Shown here: positions 52,643 through 61,236 of the stretch, piece by piece
Layout of the letters: each line of letters opens with the position of its first letter
How positions within the stretch are numbered: the stretch's first letter is position 1
NCBI GenBank assembly: GCA_963764365.1
Contig: CAVXSI010000002.1
Span: 62,001-126,000 of the forward strand
From: VRUE01 sp963764365
GTDB lineage: Bacteria > Actinomycetota > Thermoleophilia > Solirubrobacterales > 70-9
Direction: 5' to 3'
Length of the DNA stretch: 64,000 nucleotides
Made by a program: the position numbers and the translations under genes
Notes under the pieces: generated by a model
Told to the model about the DNA's origin: nothing
The model's input: only the letters and a program-made list of their open reading frames with translations
Databases searched by the model: none

Positions 52643-53400
52643 CACGCCTCCTCAATGAGTGGAAGTGAATTCCTATGGCTGCCCATCGGGTCGTTCGGTT
52701 CGAGCAGACGTGCCCGCGGGGGCGCGGCCTCGCCAAGCCGGGTGCCGGCCGCCGACGAGCGAATGGCAGCGCCATTCGGGAGGAGGCGGGTGGCGATCCG
52801 GCGCCGGCGAGACGCGTCAGCCGCGGGTGCGGATGCGAAGGGCCGAGCGACCCGATAGGCGAAGAGGGCGGCAATTGGGACGCCGGTGACCACGGCCCAG
52901 GCGCGGAACAGCGGCGCCGAGGCGTCGGTCCCGGCGCTGAGCGCGTGGACCAGGCCAAGCATGTAGACGACGACCGTGGCCCGGTGCGCCTTGCGCCAGA
53001 GGCGGGCGCCGATCCGCTTGCGCAGGTAGTAGGTGAGGCCGAGCAGCGCCGCCAGGTAGCCGCCGACGATGCCCGCCGCCACCGCCAGCGGCCGGAAGCC
53101 GATCGCGAAGGGGACGGTGACGCCGGCGATCCCGGGGTGCAGCCAGGGGTCGCCGAGCAGGGTGATGCCGTGAACGGCGATCGCCACCAGCCCGGCCAGC
53201 GCGGTGTACTCGTGGATCGCCAGCAGCTTGCGGGAGAGGCCGGGGCGGCGCATCACCTTGCCGGCCATCGTCAGCCCCAGCCCGACCGAGATCGTCACCA
53301 GGACCAGCGCGACCAGCCCGGAGGCACGGCCGGCGATCCACCAGCCGTGGCTCTGCAGGGTCGTCGAGACGGCGCTCGCCCCGCTCATCGCGGCGCTCAC
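52642..53400 (-). CDS. Ferric-reductase-like transmembrane protein
   Basis: 252 residues from GTG 53400, which overlaps the apbE stop as GTGA; ATG 53388 is an alternative. Five or six membrane helices carry spaced histidines (LLAIHEYTALAGLVAIAVHG; ARLWRKAHRATVVVYMLGLV, HALSAG), the bis-heme pattern of the FRE/MsrQ-like family. The last ~57 residues do not look like this family. They are encoded by a palindromic element (52682-52859), which seems to have replaced the original C-terminus. It probably moves electrons across the membrane in concert with ApbE and the ferredoxin system. Confidence 0.8.
   Translation of the reverse strand: MSAAMSGASAVSTTLQSHGWWIAGRASGLVALVLVTISVGLGLTMAGKVMRRPGLSRKLLAIHEYTALAGLVAIAVHGITLLGDPWLHPGIAGVTVPFAIGFRPLAVAAGIVGGYLAALLGLTYYLRKRIGARLWRKAHRATVVVYMLGLVHALSAGTDASAPLFRAWAVVTGVPIAALFAYRVARPFASAPAADASRRRRIATRLLPNGAAIRSSAAGTRLGEAAPPRARLLEPNDPMGSHRNSLPLIEEA
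52682..52859. repeat. Palindromic element, family C copy 2, inside a coding end
   Basis: The arms CCCATCGGGTCGTTCGG and CCGAGCGACCCGATAGG are inverse. The interior shares GACGAGCGAAT...ATTCG and GTGGCGATCCGGCGCC with copy 1 at 39.2 kb. The central hairpin 52760-52778 has an 8-bp stem (CGAATGGC) and loop AGC. Unlike other copies, it lies within the reading frame of the ferric-reductase-like gene and encodes its C-terminus. Confidence 0.75.
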
Positions 53401-54380
53401 CGGTCCCCCCTCCACGCCGGCTCGGGCAGGCGCACGCGCGGCTTCACGCTGAGCGGCCCGACCGTCTCGACCCGGCCGTCGTCGTGTACCAGCAGGCCGC
53501 CGCCCTCGGCCAGCACCTCGCGGCCCCGCTCGGGCCCGGAGAGCAGCGCCGCCTTGGTCAGGGTCTCGGCTTCGACCGCGCTGTCCCCGAGCGCGGTGAC
53601 GCCGATCAGCCCGGTCCAGGCCGGCCTGCCGCTGGCCGGGTCGAGCAGGTGGTGGGCGAACTCGCCCGCGGCGTCGCGCCAGATCCGCACGTTGAGCCCA
53701 GACGTGGCGACGCCGCCCGAGGAGAGGCGCAGGACGTGGGCGCGCTCGCCCGTCAGCGGGTGCTCGACGAAGACCTCGTAGGGATGGACCAGCGCGTCGG
53801 GGCCGCCGATCCGGATGTCGCCGCCGCAGTCGACGATGAAGCGCGAGTAGCCGCGCAGCCGCGCGGCGATCAGGTCGGCGGCCAGACCCTTACCGGCGCC
53901 GCCGGTGTCGAAGCGGACGCCGGGCGGGCGGTTGATCGTCCCCGCCTCGTCGTCGACCTCGAAGCTGCGCCAGCGCGCCGCCGGGTTGGGCTCGGCGGGT
54001 CGCCGCGGCGGCGCGCCCGCGAGGGCGTCGGCGAGCGGCTCGCCGTCGATGCCGGCGCGCGAGGCGACGTAGCCGGCCGACTCGATCTCGTCGGCCAGGG
54101 TCGGGTCGACCAGGCCGCCGCTGCGCTCGGCCGCGGCGATCCCCGCCTTCACCGCCGCGCGCAGCAGCTCCGAGGCGGGAACCCGCTCGCGGCGGTCGGC
54201 ATTGAGGGCGCAGAGCTCGCTTTCGGGCTTGAAGCGCGAGAGCCTGGCGTCGAACTCGGCGACGAACCGCCGCGCCCGCTCCGCCGCCGCCTCCGCCGGC
54301 TCCATCCCGGGCCCCGGCTCGCCGATCAGCAGGCGCACGTGCGAGCCCATCGCGTCGAACTGGACGTCGTGCTCGCTCAT
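53397..54380 (-). CDS. apbE: FAD:protein FMN transferase (ApbE)
   Basis: 327 residues. Family features: an opening MGSHVRLLIGEPG, the motif RFDTGGAGKGLAADLIAARL, DCGGDIRIGGP and LTGERAHVLRLSSGGVATSG. ApbE attaches FMN covalently to Ser/Thr of FMN-binding domains of redox proteins. No typical FMN_bind protein is encoded here, so the acceptor is unknown. It overlaps its neighbours on both sides by 4 bases. Confidence 0.92.
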   Translation of the reverse strand: MSEHDVQFDAMGSHVRLLIGEPGPGMEPAEAAAERARRFVAEFDARLSRFKPESELCALNADRRERVPASELLRAAVKAGIAAAERSGGLVDPTLADEIESAGYVASRAGIDGEPLADALAGAPPRRPAEPNPAARWRSFEVDDEAGTINRPPGVRFDTGGAGKGLAADLIAARLRGYSRFIVDCGGDIRIGGPDALVHPYEVFVEHPLTGERAHVLRLSSGGVATSGLNVRIWRDAAGEFAHHLLDPASGRPAWTGLIGVTALGDSAVEAETLTKAALLSGPERGREVLAEGGGLLVHDDGRVETVGPLSVKPRVRLPEPAWRGDR

Positions 54381-54673
54381 GATGCCGCCGTGGTCACCGG
54401 CGCCGCTTCGCCCGCGGCGTATTCGGGCGCCGAGGAGGTCACCACCGGGCCGCCGCCGCTGACGGTGGTCGCGCCCGGGGTCGGGACGATCGTGGTGACG
54501 ACGCGGCGCTTGATCACCTTGCGCACCAGGACCGGGCGCGGAGGCGGCGGCGCCGATGCCGCGAGCTCGTAGGTGAGCAGCGCGAACAGCGCCAGGAACA
54601 GCGCCAGCGAGCCCCAGAGGACCGGGGTCGAGCTGGGCCGGCGGGGGCGGCCCGATTCAGTCGCCGCCGCCAT
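54377..54673 (-). CDS. Small membrane-anchored Thr/Pro-rich protein
   Basis: 98 residues. One membrane helix (LWGSLALFLALFALLTYELA), then a basic stretch (RPVLVRKVIKRRVVTTIVPT) and a Gly/Thr/Ser-rich exterior tail (GATTVSGGGPVVTSSAP). Co-translated with apbE by ATGA overlap. It may be part of the extracytoplasmic electron chain, and its Thr/Ser-rich part may be modified. I do not recognise a family. Confidence 0.65.
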   Translation of the reverse strand: MAAATESGRPRRPSSTPVLWGSLALFLALFALLTYELAASAPPPPRPVLVRKVIKRRVVTTIVPTPGATTVSGGGPVVTSSAPEYAAGEAAPVTTAAS

Positions 54674-55283
54674 CGCCGCCCTCGCTCTCGCGCTCGCCGC
54701 CTCCGCCGCCGCTGCTGGCCGTGGTGACGGGAGCGCTGCCGCCTCCGCCGCCGCTGCTGGCCGTCGTCACCGGGGTGCTGCTGCCGCCGCCCGCCCCGGC
54801 GGTCGAGCCGCTGCTGTGCGTGCTGACCGGAGCCGAGTGGGATGGCGAGCTGTGGCCGTGCGAGCCGCTGCTGTGGGTCGAGACCGGAGCGCCACCGTGG
54901 CTGGAGTGCGAGTGGCCGGCGGCGCTCGTGCCGGTGCCGCTGGCGCCGGTGCTGACCGCGCTCGGTTCGCCCGAGTAGGAGGACGAGGACGGCGAGGAGC
55001 CGACCGATGAGGAGCCGGTGCTGGCGCTGGCCGAGCCGCTCGACCCGGATCCCGGGCCGGCGCCGCCCGCCGCGGCGGTCCACCCCCCCGCGCCCGCCGC
55101 CGGGTGTTTCGGCTTCGCGTGCTTGGTCACGTGCACGGTTCTCCGCATGACCTGGGTGTGGACCTGCGGTTTCGCCACGACCGGCTGCGAGGCCTGGTTG
55201 CCGGCGCTCAGCGCCAGCCCGCCCAGGCCACCGAGCCCGAAGAGGGTTGCGCCGACTGCGAGTTGCGTCTTCAAGTTGTTCAC
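54657..55283 (-). CDS. Secreted Ser/Gly/His-rich low-complexity protein
   Basis: 208 residues from GTG 55283 behind GGAGG. A signal peptide (LAVGATLFGLGGLGGLALSA) leads to a His/Lys segment (VHTQVMRRTVHVTKHAKPKH) and then long Ser/Gly repeats, including two near-identical units (TPVTTASSGGGGG, APVTTASSGGGGG) and HSSHGGAPVSTHSSGSHGHS. First gene of the redox operon. A possible covalent-flavin acceptor resembling S/T-G-A-S/T occurs as STGASGTG, but this is only a suggestion. Metal binding through histidines is another option. Confidence 0.65.
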   Translation of the reverse strand: MNNLKTQLAVGATLFGLGGLGGLALSAGNQASQPVVAKPQVHTQVMRRTVHVTKHAKPKHPAAGAGGWTAAAGGAGPGSGSSGSASASTGSSSVGSSPSSSSYSGEPSAVSTGASGTGTSAAGHSHSSHGGAPVSTHSSGSHGHSSPSHSAPVSTHSSGSTAGAGGGSSTPVTTASSGGGGGSAPVTTASSGGGGGERESEGGDGGGD

Positions 55284-55321
55284 GACTGATGACCTCCTGG
55301 CCGAAGTTGCGGGTCGCAGTC

Positions 55322-55377
55322 TGCGCGGCGACCGTGCAAGCGCAGCCCAGGCACGGGTAAAGGCTTGGCAAAACCTC
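55322..55377. promoter_or_regulatory. Divergent promoter block with possible regulator sites
   Basis: A 56-base block between the redox operon and the two-component system. It includes GGGTAAAGGCTTGGCAAAAC at 55355-55374. A diverged copy occurs at 57976-58030 (GGGTCAAGGCTCGTCAAATC). The spaced AAAG/CAAA halves could be OmpR-type regulator sites. Inferred from the repeat only. Confidence 0.4.
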
Positions 55378-55423
55378 ACCGCCGCGCCTAAATCGGCGCC
55401 AAACTCACCGTTACAGTGGCCTC

Positions 55424-56134
55424 ATGGACAACGGACCCGCGCCCGGCGGGCGCATCCTCGTCGTCGAGGACGAGGCGTCGATCTCCGAGCCGTTCGCCGA
55501 GGCGCTGCGGCGCGCCGGCTTCGAGCCGGTGCTGACCGACACCGCCGCCGGCGCGCTCGAGCTGGCCGAGCGGCTCGACCCCGACCTGGTGATGCTCGAC
55601 CTGGCGCTGCCCGACGGCGACGGCCGCGACGTCTGCCGCGAGCTGCGCCGCCGCTCCGACGTGCCGATCGTGATGCTGACCGCGCGCGGGACCGAGATGG
55701 ACAAGATCGTCGGCCTCGAGCTGGGCGCCGACGACTACGTCGTCAAGCCGTTCAGCGCCGCCGAGGTGATCTCGCGGATCCGCGCGGTGCTGCGCCGCAG
55801 CGCCCGCCGCGAGGAGGCCCCCGAGGGGCCGCTCGCGGTCGGCGGGCTGGAGCTCGACCCGGGCGCGCGGATCGCCCGCCTGCGCGGCGCCGAGCTCGAC
55901 CTCTCGCGCAAGGAGTTCGACCTGCTGGCCGAGCTGATGCGCCACCCCGGCCAGGTCGTCTCCCGCGAGGACCTGATGGCGCGGGTCTGGGACGTCAACT
56001 GGTTCGGCTCGACCAAGACGCTCGACGTCCACATCGGCTGGCTGCGGCGCAAGCTCGGCGACGATCCGTCGCAGCCGGAGTTCATCGAGACCGTGCGGGG
56101 GGTCGGCTTCCGCTTCGCGGCGCCGGCCGGGTGA
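55424..56134 (+). CDS. OmpR-family response regulator
   Basis: 236 residues. Receiver: ILVVEDEASI, phosphoacceptor in LVMLDLALPDGDG, Thr in VMLTARGTEMD, Lys in DDYVVKPFSAAEV. Winged helix: LDLSRKEFDLLAELMRHPGQ and FGSTKTLDVHIGWLRRKLGD. It pairs with the kinase that follows 4 nt later and is divergent from the redox operon, which it probably controls. Confidence 0.92.
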   Translation: MDNGPAPGGRILVVEDEASISEPFAEALRRAGFEPVLTDTAAGALELAERLDPDLVMLDLALPDGDGRDVCRELRRRSDVPIVMLTARGTEMDKIVGLELGADDYVVKPFSAAEVISRIRAVLRRSARREEAPEGPLAVGGLELDPGARIARLRGAELDLSRKEFDLLAELMRHPGQVVSREDLMARVWDVNWFGSTKTLDVHIGWLRRKLGDDPSQPEFIETVRGVGFRFAAPAG

Positions 56135-56138
56135 GGCC

Positions 56139-57507
56139 GTGTCGCTGCGCGCCACCCTGCTGCTGGCGCTGGCCTACGTCCTGCTGCTGGCGCTGATCGC
56201 GCTCGGCGTGCCGCTCGGCCTCAGCCTGCGCGACCGCGTCGACTCCGAGGTCCGCGGCCAGGCGCGCAGCCAGGCCGACGTCGTCGCCGCCAGCGCCTCC
56301 GAGCTGCTCGGGCCCGGGCGGCGCTCGGGGCTGAAGAGCCTGGTCGAAGTCTCCGCCGACAGCGTCCGCGGCCGGGTGATCGTCGTCGACCGGAGCGGGC
56401 GCCTGCTCGCCGACTCGGCCGGCGCCCCGGCCGGGCGCAGCTACGCCAGCCGGCCCGAGATCCGCGCCGCACTGCGTGGCCGCAGCGAGCAGATCACCCG
56501 CAACAGCAGCACCCTGGGGACCGAGCTCCTCGCCACCGCGGTGCCGGTCCTGGAGCACGGCCGGCCCGGCGGCGCCGTGCGGATCACCCAGAGCGTCGCC
56601 GCGGTCAACCGTGCCGTCCGCACCTCGCTGCTCGACCTGGCGGCGCTGGCCGGGGCGGTGCTGCTGCTCGCGCTCGCCGCCGGGGCGCTGATCGCCCGCC
56701 GCATCGCACTGCCGATCCGCCGCCTCGACGACGCCGCCCGCCGCGTCGCCGGCGGCGACCTCGACACCGCCGTCGTCGTCGAGGGCAGCTCCGAGCAGCG
56801 CTCGCTCGGCCGCGCCTTCAACGAGATGACGCAGCGGATCAGGCGGCTGCTGCGGGTCCAGCAGGACTTCGTCGCCGACGCCTCCCACCAGCTGCGCACG
56901 CCGCTGACCGGGCTGCGGCTGCGGCTCGAAAACCTCGCGGCACGACCCGGCGGGAACAGCGCCGAGGCGCGCGAGCTCGACGCGGCGATGGGTGAGATAG
57001 ACCGCCTCTCGCAGATCGTCGACGAGCTGCTGATCCTCAGCCGTGCCGGCGAGCACGAGCTGCCGGCCGAGGAGATCGACCTGGCCGAGGCCGCGCGACG
57101 GGCGGCGGAGCGCTGGCGCGACGCCGGCCGCGGAGCGCGGGATCGCGATCGCGGCGCAGACCGACGGGGCCGGCGCCGCCTGGTGCGCCCGCCCCGACCT
57201 CGAGCGCTCGCTCGACGCCCTGGTCGAGAACGCGCTGCGCTACTCGCCGGCCGGCACCGCGGTGACGATCGCCGCCGCGCCGGGGCGGCTCGAGGTGCTC
57301 GACGAGGGACCGGGCCTCGAGCCGGGCGAGGAGGAGGCGGTGTTCGAGCGCTTCAGCCGCGGCAGCGCCGGCCGCCGCGGGCCGAGCGGGACCGGCCTCG
57401 GGCTGCCGATCGCCCGCGAGCTGAGCCGCCAGTGGGGCGGCGAGGTGACGCTGGAGAACCGCAGCCGGGGCGGCCTGCGTGCTGTCATGGAGGTGCCCGA
57501 ACGATGA
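56139..57507 (+). CDS. Sensor histidine kinase, frameshifted
   Basis: About 455 residues over two frames, from a GTG start. Two membrane helices flank an exterior domain (SLRDRVDSEVRGQARSQADV and on), then HAMP (RRIALPIRRLDDAARRVAGG), the H-box (DFVADASHQLRTPLTGLRLR), and after a one-base shift at about 57122-57132 the ATP domain (N-box DALVENALRYSPAG, DEGPGLEPGEEEAVF, GPSGTGLGLPIARELS). One extra G in a GC run explains the shift. The catalytic parts are intact, so a sequence error is likely. The stop overlaps the next start (ATGA). Confidence 0.8.
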
Positions 57508-57890
57508 GATCCAACTCAAAGGCAACCCTCAGCTGGATCGGCCTGGCGCTGCTCGGCATCGTCATCGCCGGCGCGGTCGCCGTCGCCGCCAGCAGCCTCG
57601 CCAGCCGCCAGATCGGCCTCTCCTCGGAATCGATCTCGGCCGGCGACACCCTGGCGCCGGCCTTCGCCACGCCCAAGGGCAGCGGCAGGCCCCATCACGC
57701 CGCGAAGCCCGCTCCCACTCCCAGCGAAGCGACGACCACGACCACCGTCCCGCCACCGGAACCGACCGTCGCCACCCCCGCCGAAGCCCCCGAACCGCCG
57801 GTCGCGCCGACGGCCCCGTCACACGAAGGCGGCGACAGCCACGGCGGGGGCTCCGGCGACGGCGGTGGTGGCCACGGCGCCGACGACTGA
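57504..57890 (+). CDS. Membrane-anchored Pro/Thr- and Gly/His-rich protein
   Basis: 128 residues. One helix (LSWIGLALLGIVIAGAVAVA), then a Thr/Pro segment (TPSEATTTTTVPPPEPTVAT) and a Gly/Asp/His tail (GGDSHGGGSGDGGGGHGADD). Translationally coupled to the kinase gene. It resembles in style the low-complexity proteins of the divergent operon (54.4-55.3 kb), and may sense or act with them. Family unknown. Confidence 0.6.
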   Translation: MRSNSKATLSWIGLALLGIVIAGAVAVAASSLASRQIGLSSESISAGDTLAPAFATPKGSGRPHHAAKPAPTPSEATTTTTVPPPEPTVATPAEAPEPPVAPTAPSHEGGDSHGGGSGDGGGGHGADD

Positions 57891-57975
57891 GACCCCAAAG
57901 CGCGAGCGGCTTCCCGGTACGCGGCCCCGTGTCTGCTGCTCATCGCTCGTTTCCTTTGTCGGGTCCGAACCATTG

Positions 57976-58030
57976 TGCGCCGCGGCGGGAAAGCGCACGT
58001 CAAGCCCGGGTCAAGGCTCGTCAAATCGCG
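57976..58030. repeat. Diverged copy of the redox-operon promoter block
   Basis: Aligns over about 55 bases with 55322-55377 (TGCGC...GCGCA...GGGT-AAGGCT-G-CAAA). It lies after the kinase operon with no gene start close by. It may be a decoy or a relic regulatory site. Confidence 0.4.
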
Positions 58031-58035
58031 GTCCT

Positions 58036-58074
58036 GTGTCGACTTGTTCTCGCATAGCGAGAACAAGTCGACAC
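58036..58074. terminator. Perfect 18-bp hairpin between convergent genes
   Basis: GTGTCGACTTGTTCTCGC, loop ATA, then the exact inverse. It lies between the plus-strand operon end (57890) and the transketolase end (58092). A bidirectional terminator is the simplest role, but neither side has a T tract. Other protein-binding roles cannot be excluded. Confidence 0.5.
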
Positions 58075-58091
58075 GCCGGTCGCCCGCGGGA

Positions 58092-59939
58092 CTAAAGCGA
58101 GCGTTCGACTGCGGCGACGATCGCGTCGGCGTCGATCCCGGCGGCGGCAAGCAGCGCCTCGGGCGGGCCGCTGCCGGGACGCTCGGTCACCGCGAGGCGG
58201 ACGAGGGGCGTTCCCGACCCGGCTTCGGCGAGGACGCCGGCGACGGTCTCGCCGATCCCGCCCTCGGCCCAGTGGTCCTCGACGGTGATCAGCGCCCGGG
58301 TCTCCTCAGCCGCGCGGCGGATCGCCGCGGCGTCGACCGGCTTGACCGAGTAGAGGTCGATCACCCGCGCCACGATCCCCTGTTCGGCCACCTGGTCGGC
58401 GGCGGCGAGGCATTCGTGCAGGGTGATGCCGGCGCCGATCAGCGTCACCGCGTCCTCCTCGCTCCAGCGCAGGTCGCGGCTGCCGCCGATCTCGAAGCTC
58501 TCCCCCGCCCCGTAGAGCACCGGCGTCGCGCCGCGGGTCGTGCGCATGTAGCTGACGCCGCGGTGCTCGCGCATCGCGTCGAGCAGCGACACGGCCTGGT
58601 TGGCGTCGCTCGGGTAGAGGACGACGCTGCCGAGCACGGCGCGGAAGGCGGCGATGTCTTCGAGCGCCATCTGCGAGGGACCGTCGGGGCCGATCGAGAC
58701 GCCGACGTGCGAGCCGCAGAGCTTGAGGTCGGCGGCGGAGATCGGCGCCATGCGGATGAAGTCGTAGGCGCGGCTGAGGAAGGCGCCGAAGCTCGACGCG
58801 AACGGCCTCCAGCCGCGCGTCTGCATGCCGATCGCGGCGGCGACCATCTGCTGCTCGGCGATGTACATCTCGAAGAAGCGATCCGGGTGCTTGGCGGCGA
58901 AGCGCTCGGCGTAGGTCGAGTTGCCGACCTCGCCGTCGAGCGCGACGACCTTCTCGTCGATCGAGCCGAGCCAGGCGAGCGCGTCGCCGTAGGCGCCGCG
59001 CGTCGCGACCTTCTCGCCGAGCTCGTAGCTCGGCCGCTCGACCGCCGCGGCGGCGACCTCGAACGGCTTCGCCTGCGACGGCGCCCCGACGTCGATCCGG
59101 ATCGAGCGGATCCCGCCCAGCTCCTCGACCGCCGCCTCGGGATCGGCCAGCGGCTTGCCGTGCTGGCCGTCCTTGTCCTCGACCGCGGCGACGCCGGAGC
59201 CCTTCTTGGTGCGGGCGAAGATCACCGCCGGGCGCTCGCTCGCCACCGCCCGCTCGTAGGCGGTCTCGATCGCCTCGCTGTCGTGGCCGTCGATCTCCTG
59301 CGTGTCCCAGCCGCAGGCGGTCGTCCGCGCCGCCAGCGACGAGGTGTCCCACTCGTGCATCGTCGGCCCCCGCTGGCCGAGCCGGTTGACGTCGACGATC
59401 GCGATCAGGTTGCCGAGCCCGGCGTTGCCGGCGTGCTCGAAGGCCTCCCACATCGAGCCCTCGGCCAGCTCGGAGTCGCCGCACAGCACCCAGACGCGCA
59501 GCTCGGAATGCTCGAGCCGGTCGGCGGCGAGGGCGATCCCGACCGAGATCGGCAGCCCCTGGCCGAGCGAGCCGGTGGCGACGTCGACCCAGGGGATTTC
59601 GGGGGTCGGGTGGCCCTGCAGGCGCGAGCCGAGCTCGCGGAAGCTCAGCAGCTCGGCATCGTCGATCGCCCCTGCCGCCTTGTAGAGGGAGTAGAGCAGC
59701 GGCGAGGCGTGGCCCTTGGAGAAGACGAGGTGGTCGGCGGCCCGGTTCTCGGGGTCGTCGAAGTCGTAGCGCAGGTGGTGCGCGAACAGCACCGCCATCA
59801 GGTCGGCGGCCGACATCGAGGAGGTCGGATGGCCGGAGCCGGCCGCGGCGGCGGCGCGCACCGAGTCGACGCGCAGCTGCTGCGCCAACTCGTGCAGCTG
59901 CTCGCGGTCCAGCACCTGCTCGGGGGTGGCCTGGGTCAT
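58092..59939 (-). CDS. tkt: Transketolase
   Basis: 615 residues. The TPP domain starts RVDSVRAAAAAGSGHPTSSM and has GDSELAEGSMWEAFEHAGNA and IVDVNRLGQRG; the second domain has YIAEQQMVAAAIGMQTRGWR and GVSIGPDGPSQMALEDIAAF; the C-terminal domain ends EDHWAEGGIGETVAGVLAEA. It is shorter than the classic ~660-residue enzyme and resembles the actinobacterial/DXPS-like short form. It moves two-carbon units in the pentose phosphate pathway. Confidence 0.9.
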   Translation of the reverse strand: MTQATPEQVLDREQLHELAQQLRVDSVRAAAAAGSGHPTSSMSAADLMAVLFAHHLRYDFDDPENRAADHLVFSKGHASPLLYSLYKAAGAIDDAELLSFRELGSRLQGHPTPEIPWVDVATGSLGQGLPISVGIALAADRLEHSELRVWVLCGDSELAEGSMWEAFEHAGNAGLGNLIAIVDVNRLGQRGPTMHEWDTSSLAARTTACGWDTQEIDGHDSEAIETAYERAVASERPAVIFARTKKGSGVAAVEDKDGQHGKPLADPEAAVEELGGIRSIRIDVGAPSQAKPFEVAAAAVERPSYELGEKVATRGAYGDALAWLGSIDEKVVALDGEVGNSTYAERFAAKHPDRFFEMYIAEQQMVAAAIGMQTRGWRPFASSFGAFLSRAYDFIRMAPISAADLKLCGSHVGVSIGPDGPSQMALEDIAAFRAVLGSVVLYPSDANQAVSLLDAMREHRGVSYMRTTRGATPVLYGAGESFEIGGSRDLRWSEEDAVTLIGAGITLHECLAAADQVAEQGIVARVIDLYSVKPVDAAAIRRAAEETRALITVEDHWAEGGIGETVAGVLAEAGSGTPLVRLAVTERPGSGPPEALLAAAGIDADAIVAAVERSL

Positions 59940-59993
59940 CGACTCGACTCTACCGGCGCACCGGGCCGCGGCGTCGGCAACCGCCGGCCGCAG

Positions 59994-61007
59994 CTACCCG
60001 ATCGCGACCATGCGCTCGATCGGGACCCGGGCCCGCTCGGCGACCTCCGCCGGCACCGAGACCTCGAACTTCATCTCCCGCAGGCCGTCGCGCAGCTTCG
60101 GCAGGGTGATCTCCTTCATGTACTTGCAGACGGCCATCCGGTTGGCCTCGACCAGGCTCGCCTCCGGCGCCGCCTGGTGCAGCGGGTGCAGCATCCCGTT
60201 CTCGGTCGCGACGATGAACTCGCCCTTGGGGTTCCGGCCGACGTAGTCGAGCATCTGCCCGGTCGAGAGCATGTGCACGCCCTCCGCCTCGACTTCGCCG
60301 GCGGCGACGAACTCCATCACCTGGGTGACGCAGCCGCACTCCGGGTGGACGAGGAACTCGGCGTCGGGGTGGGCGGCGCGCTGGGCCCTGATGTCGTCGG
60401 GCCGGATCCCGGCGTGGACGTGGCACTCGCCCGGCCAGACGTGCATCGAGTGGCCGGTCTCGCGCTCGACGTAGGAGCCGAGCCAGATGTCGGGGCCGAA
60501 GAGGATCTCGGTCTCCGGGCCGTGCTCGCGGAGGATGTGCTCGACCACCTTGACCGCGTTCGAGGAGGTGCAGCAGTAGTCGGTCTCGGCCTTCACCTCG
60601 GCCGAGGTGTTGACGTACATGACGACGACCGCGTCGGGGCTGTGCCGCGCCTTCCAGTTGCGCAGCTCGCTCGCGGTGATCGAGTCGGCGAGCGAGCAGC
60701 CGGCGTCGAGATCGGGGATCAGCACCGTCTTCTCCGGCGAGAGCACCGAGGCCGTCTCGGCCATGAAGTGGACGCCGCAGAAGGCGATGACCGAGGCCTC
60801 GGACGCGGCCGCCTGGCGCGAGAGCCCGAGCGAGTCGCCGGTGTAGTCGGCGACGTCCTGCACCTCGGGCACCTGGTAGTTGTGGGCGAGGATCACCGCG
60901 TCGCGCTCGGCCGCCAGCTCGCGCACCTCGCGCGACATCTCCGCGACCTCCTCCGGGGTGAGGTCGAGCATCGGCACCGGCTCGTTGATCGTCGGCAGCT
61001 CTCTCAT
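59994..61007 (-). CDS. nadA: Quinolinate synthase
   Basis: 337 residues. The three cluster cysteines are at VIAFCGVHFMAETASVLSPE, TDYCCTSSNAVKVVEHILRE and HPECGCVTQVMEFVAAGEV. The substrate motif ILAHNYQVPEVQDVADYTGD opens the enzyme. NadA makes quinolinate from iminoaspartate and DHAP using a 4Fe-4S cluster. nadC lies upstream on the same strand with a palindromic element between; nadB is not in the window. Confidence 0.95.
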   Translation of the reverse strand: MRELPTINEPVPMLDLTPEEVAEMSREVRELAAERDAVILAHNYQVPEVQDVADYTGDSLGLSRQAAASEASVIAFCGVHFMAETASVLSPEKTVLIPDLDAGCSLADSITASELRNWKARHSPDAVVVMYVNTSAEVKAETDYCCTSSNAVKVVEHILREHGPETEILFGPDIWLGSYVERETGHSMHVWPGECHVHAGIRPDDIRAQRAAHPDAEFLVHPECGCVTQVMEFVAAGEVEAEGVHMLSTGQMLDYVGRNPKGEFIVATENGMLHPLHQAAPEASLVEANRMAVCKYMKEITLPKLRDGLREMKFEVSVPAEVAERARVPIERMVAIG

Positions 61008-61121
61008 TCGCGTTGCCTCGAAGGGCCCTGGAGGGGCCTCGCTGGTCGTATGTTCGCCGGCACGGCTGTCGCCTGAGTCCGGTCGAATGAACTGGGCACG
61101 AGTCTACTCTCTCCTCCTCAA

Positions 61122-61236
61122 GTGGGGGTCGGGGGCCCCTCCCCGCGGCTTGTGCTGTTTGGCCCGACTGCGCATCGGAGAGCCGCCCCGCTACCCGCCA
61201 AAAAGTTGAGCGGGGAGGGGTGCCCGACCCTCACCC
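61122..61236. repeat. Palindromic intergenic element, family B copy 2
   Basis: The arms GTCGGGGGCCCCTCCCCGC and GCGGGGAGGGGTGCCCGAC are inverse. The right arm contains the nadC stop codon (61231-61233). The loop GCGGCTTGTGCTGTTTGGCC ... CCAAAAAGTTGAGC is shared with copies 1 and 3. Confidence 0.75.
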
